Below are positions 4,333 to 6,371 of a DNA stretch of 6,371 nt, in pieces (the stretch's first letter is position 1; every line of letters begins with the position of its first letter). The DNA comes from an uncultured Collinsella sp. (lineage in GTDB: Bacteria; Actinomycetota; Coriobacteriia; Coriobacteriales; Coriobacteriaceae), in NCBI GenBank assembly GCA_900754385.1, contig CAAECP010000193.1, positions 1 through 6,371 of the forward strand, given 5' to 3'. The position numbers were made by a program, and so were the translations under genes. The notes below the pieces were generated by a model, which was given only the letters and a program-made list of their open reading frames with translations, made no database searches and had not been told where the DNA came from.

Positions 4333-6066
4333 ATGGCTACAGAAAAGTCTTCTTCGCGCTCATGGATGTCCGATGCCGCGATCTATCAGATCTACCCGCG
4401 CTCGTTTAAGGATTCGACTGGTTCGGGTCTGGGCGATATCGCGGGCATTACCCAGCAGATGGACTATCTTGAGCGGCTGGGTATCGAGGCCATCTGGCTG
4501 AGCCCGTTTTACCCATCGCCTCTTGTCGATGGCGGCTATGATGTGGCGGACTACTGCGATGTCGACCCGCGTCTCGGCTCGCTTGACGACTTCGATGACA
4601 TGATCGCTGCGGCTCACGCGCGCGGCATCAAGGTCATCGTCGACATCGTGCCCAACCATTCATCCAACCAGCACCCCTGGTTCAAAGCCGCTCTTGCCGC
4701 CGGCCCCGGATCGCCCGAGCGCGCCCGTTATATCTTCCGCGATGGTCGCGGCGAGCATGGCGAGCTGCCTCCCACCAATTGGAATGCCAACTTTGGCGGC
4801 CCCGCATGGACGCGTGTTGCGGACGGTCAGTGGTATCTGCACATGTTTACGCCCGAGCAACCGGACTTTGACTGGTCATGCCCCGAGGTTCATGCGCTCT
4901 TTTGCGACGTCCTGGCGTTTTGGAGCGATCGAGGCGTCGACGGCTTTCGCATTGATGTGGCGCAGGGTCTCGCCAAGGATCTCGACCGCGATGACCTCGA
5001 CCGGTGGCATCTCGCCGAGGGCGATGACATGGTTGACGACGGCACCCATCCGCTGTGGGACCGCAATGAGGTCCACGAGATCTATCGCGAGTGGCGCCGC
5101 GTGTTCGACCGCTATAATCCGCCGCGCAGTGCCGTTGCCGAGGCGTGGGTGCTGCCCGAGCGCCAGTATCTCTATGCGCGTCCCAGCGAGCTTGGCCAGA
5201 CATTCAACTTTGAGTTTGCCAAGGCCACTTGGACCTATGATGACATGCACACTGCAATCGAGAAGGGCTTGAAGGCAGCCGTCGAATCCGATTCCGCCTC
5301 GACCTGGGTACTCTCCAACCACGACGTGCCGCGCGTGGCGACACGCTATGCCCTGCCGCAAATCAAGGCGACGCGCTACCACCAGATTGCGCTCGACTGG
5401 CTCTTACGCGACGGGTCGTCTTATGACGAGGACCGTGAACTCGGCGAGCGCCGCGCGCGGGCGGCCCTTTTGCTTGAACTGGCGCTTCCGGGCTCGACAT
5501 ACGTGTATCAGGGTGAGGAGCTCGGCCTTTTTGAGGTGGCTGACATCCCGTGGGCTGCACTCGAAGATCCTACTGCGACCAATACGCGCGGACCGAAGCG
5601 TGAGAAGGGGCGCGACGGCTGCCGTGTGCCCCTGCCGTGGGTGGCGGCGGACGATCCCGCGCAGGGCGGATCGTTTGGGTTTTCGCCGGCGGACGCCGAT
5701 GCGGCGCCCCATCTGCCGCAACCTGCATGGTTTTCCGATTACGCTGCCGATAGGGAAGAAGCGGACCCGACATCGATGCTTGCGCTCTATCGTGACGCCC
5801 TCTGGCTTCGGCGCAAGCTGCGCGGTTGCGCCAACGATCTTGCGTGGCTCGATCTTGACGGGCGCACCGGTCTTGCGGATGGTGCCGAGGGCGCCGAGGG
5901 CGGCGTTATCGCCTATCGCCGCGACAACGGCTGGGCGTGTGTGACGAACTTCGGCGCAGCACCCGTGGAGCTGCCGGCGGGCAGGGTCCTGCTCACCTCA
6001 TCACCGCTTGCAGACGGCAGGCTCGCGCAGGACAGCTCTGCCTGGATCATGCTCGGTGAGATGTAG
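4333..6066 (+). CDS. GH13-family alpha-glucosidase (oligo-glucosidase type)
   Basis: A 577-residue cytoplasmic glycoside hydrolase expected to release glucose from the non-reducing end of short alpha-glucosides such as maltose, isomaltose or related oligosaccharides. The (beta/alpha)8 barrel begins with AIYQIYPRSF (about residues 16-25). The four GH13 conserved regions are present: DIVPNH (D104, N108, H109), GFRIDVA with nucleophile D208, AEAWV with acid/base E270, and LSNHD with D331. The segment NWNANFGGPAWTR and the C-terminal beta domain (about 505-577, with VTNFG) resemble actinobacterial alpha-glucosidases, probably GH13_30 or the neighbouring GH13_23. Val209 follows the nucleophile, a residue linked to alpha-1,6 specificity in yeast and Bacillus enzymes. 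The start is fixed by AAGGGAG nine bases upstream; the frame is open further upstream to 3952, but that part crosses a tRNA and the composite repeat. There is no signal peptide. It stands alone, without a transporter or regulator in the window. Confidence 0.93.
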   Translation: MATEKSSSRSWMSDAAIYQIYPRSFKDSTGSGLGDIAGITQQMDYLERLGIEAIWLSPFYPSPLVDGGYDVADYCDVDPRLGSLDDFDDMIAAAHARGIKVIVDIVPNHSSNQHPWFKAALAAGPGSPERARYIFRDGRGEHGELPPTNWNANFGGPAWTRVADGQWYLHMFTPEQPDFDWSCPEVHALFCDVLAFWSDRGVDGFRIDVAQGLAKDLDRDDLDRWHLAEGDDMVDDGTHPLWDRNEVHEIYREWRRVFDRYNPPRSAVAEAWVLPERQYLYARPSELGQTFNFEFAKATWTYDDMHTAIEKGLKAAVESDSASTWVLSNHDVPRVATRYALPQIKATRYHQIALDWLLRDGSSYDEDRELGERRARAALLLELALPGSTYVYQGEELGLFEVADIPWAALEDPTATNTRGPKREKGRDGCRVPLPWVAADDPAQGGSFGFSPADADAAPHLPQPAWFSDYAADREEADPTSMLALYRDALWLRRKLRGCANDLAWLDLDGRTGLADGAEGAEGGVIAYRRDNGWACVTNFGAAPVELPAGRVLLTSSPLADGRLAQDSSAWIMLGEM

Positions 6067-6147
6067 GGGTCTCTTGCGGCGAGATTGCGTTTGCCCGCGC
6101 CTTCCGTGGTGGCTGATATCTTCGCGAGGTTCGCGAGGGCGTTGCAA

Positions 6148-6195
6148 AACTTTTTAAAAAAAGTTCTTGCATAGGATGCGGGCATCACGTAAGAT
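6148..6195 (+). promoter_or_regulatory. Promoter of the tRNA-Gly/tRNA-Val unit
   Basis: A near-palindromic AACTTTTTAAAAAAAGTT (6148-6165) abuts a -35 box TTGCAT (6167-6172). A 17-base spacer leads to a -10 box TAAGAT (6190-6195). The geometry to the tRNA matches the promoter at 3637-3682, including a predicted leader of only about five bases. It also lies in the 141-base gap after the glucosidase, where I see no clear terminator for that gene. Confidence 0.82.
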
Positions 6196-6207
6196 TAATC
6201 CTCGTAA

Positions 6208-6283
6208 GCGGACATGGCTCAGTTGGTAGAGCACAACCTTGCCAAGGTTGGGGTCGCGGGTTCGAGCCCCGTTGTCCGCTCCA
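6208..6283 (+). tRNA. tRNA-Gly (anticodon GCC), copy 3
   Basis: A 76-base tRNA identical to the copies at 3695 and 3921, with anticodon GCC at 6241-6243 and encoded CCA at 6281-6283. It is the first gene of a two-tRNA unit. Unlike the other copies it is not followed by a hairpin; only three bases separate it from tRNA-Val. Confidence 0.97.
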
Positions 6284-6286
6284 TTT

Positions 6287-6361
6287 GGGCGTTTAGCTCA
6301 GGGGGAGAGCGCTTCCCTGACACGGAAGAGGTCAGAAGTTCAAATCTTCTAACGCCCACCA
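6287..6361 (+). tRNA. tRNA-Val (anticodon GAC)
   Basis: A 75-base tRNA including the encoded CCA (6359-6361). The acceptor GGGCGTT pairs with AACGCCC, with discriminator A6358. The anticodon stem CTTCC/GGAAG frames loop CTGACAC, with GAC at 6319-6321, which reads GUC and GUU. The T arm is AGAAG-TTCAAAT-CTTCT. It is co-transcribed with tRNA-Gly copy 3; the unit may continue beyond the window. Confidence 0.97.
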
Positions 6362-6371
6362 AATGTTCGCA

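Noticed and set aside
6121..6138. Tandem 9-base direct repeat TTCGCGAGG
   Set aside because: Only two short units in GC-rich sequence; too little to support an operator or other element.
1..6371. CRISPR array, riboswitch, T-box, insertion sequence or integrase attachment site
   Set aside because: No regularly spaced repeats, transposase or integrase, partial tRNA duplicate or recognisable riboswitch core was seen; the tRNA-Gly copies are full-length genes.

Overview
The window reads as a chromosomal segment from a high-GC Gram-positive bacterium. A gut Coriobacteriia member such as Collinsella is the best guess. The grounds are moderately high GC, an actinobacterial-style GH13 alpha-glucosidase, tRNA genes that encode their own CCA, and TTGC-type stable-RNA promoters preceded by T-run/A-run tracts. 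The genus is an inference; no taxonomic marker gene is present. All genes lie on the + strand.

Layout: a nested inverted repeat (1-125) precedes a strong promoter, tRNA-Leu(GAG) and its terminator. Immediately after comes a two-gene partner-switching module. The first gene encodes a PAS/GAF-sensing SpoIIE-type PP2C phosphatase (419-2764). The second encodes a single-chain fusion of a STAS anti-anti-sigma domain and an RsbW/SpoIIAB-like HATPase kinase domain (2843-3589). A second strong promoter drives a tRNA-Gly(GCC), tRNA-Cys(GCA), tRNA-Gly(GCC) cluster (3695-3996), in which every tRNA is followed by a terminator-like hairpin. A second, unrelated composite hairpin (4043-4142) lies in the roughly 300-base gap before a cytoplasmic GH13 alpha-glucosidase (4333-6066). 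A third promoter of the same design drives tRNA-Gly(GCC) and tRNA-Val(GAC) (6208-6361).

The phosphatase and the STAS-kinase fusion together supply three classical partner-switch activities (RsbU-, RsbV- and RsbW-like), but no sigma factor or other target is encoded here. The glucosidase probably cleaves short alpha-glucosides in the cytoplasm and has no evident functional link to the module. The items most worth a second look are the STAS-HATPase fusion beside its likely phosphatase, the two composite hairpins, the palindromic element shared by all three tRNA promoters, and a 9-bp inverted repeat that ends next to the glucosidase start codon.
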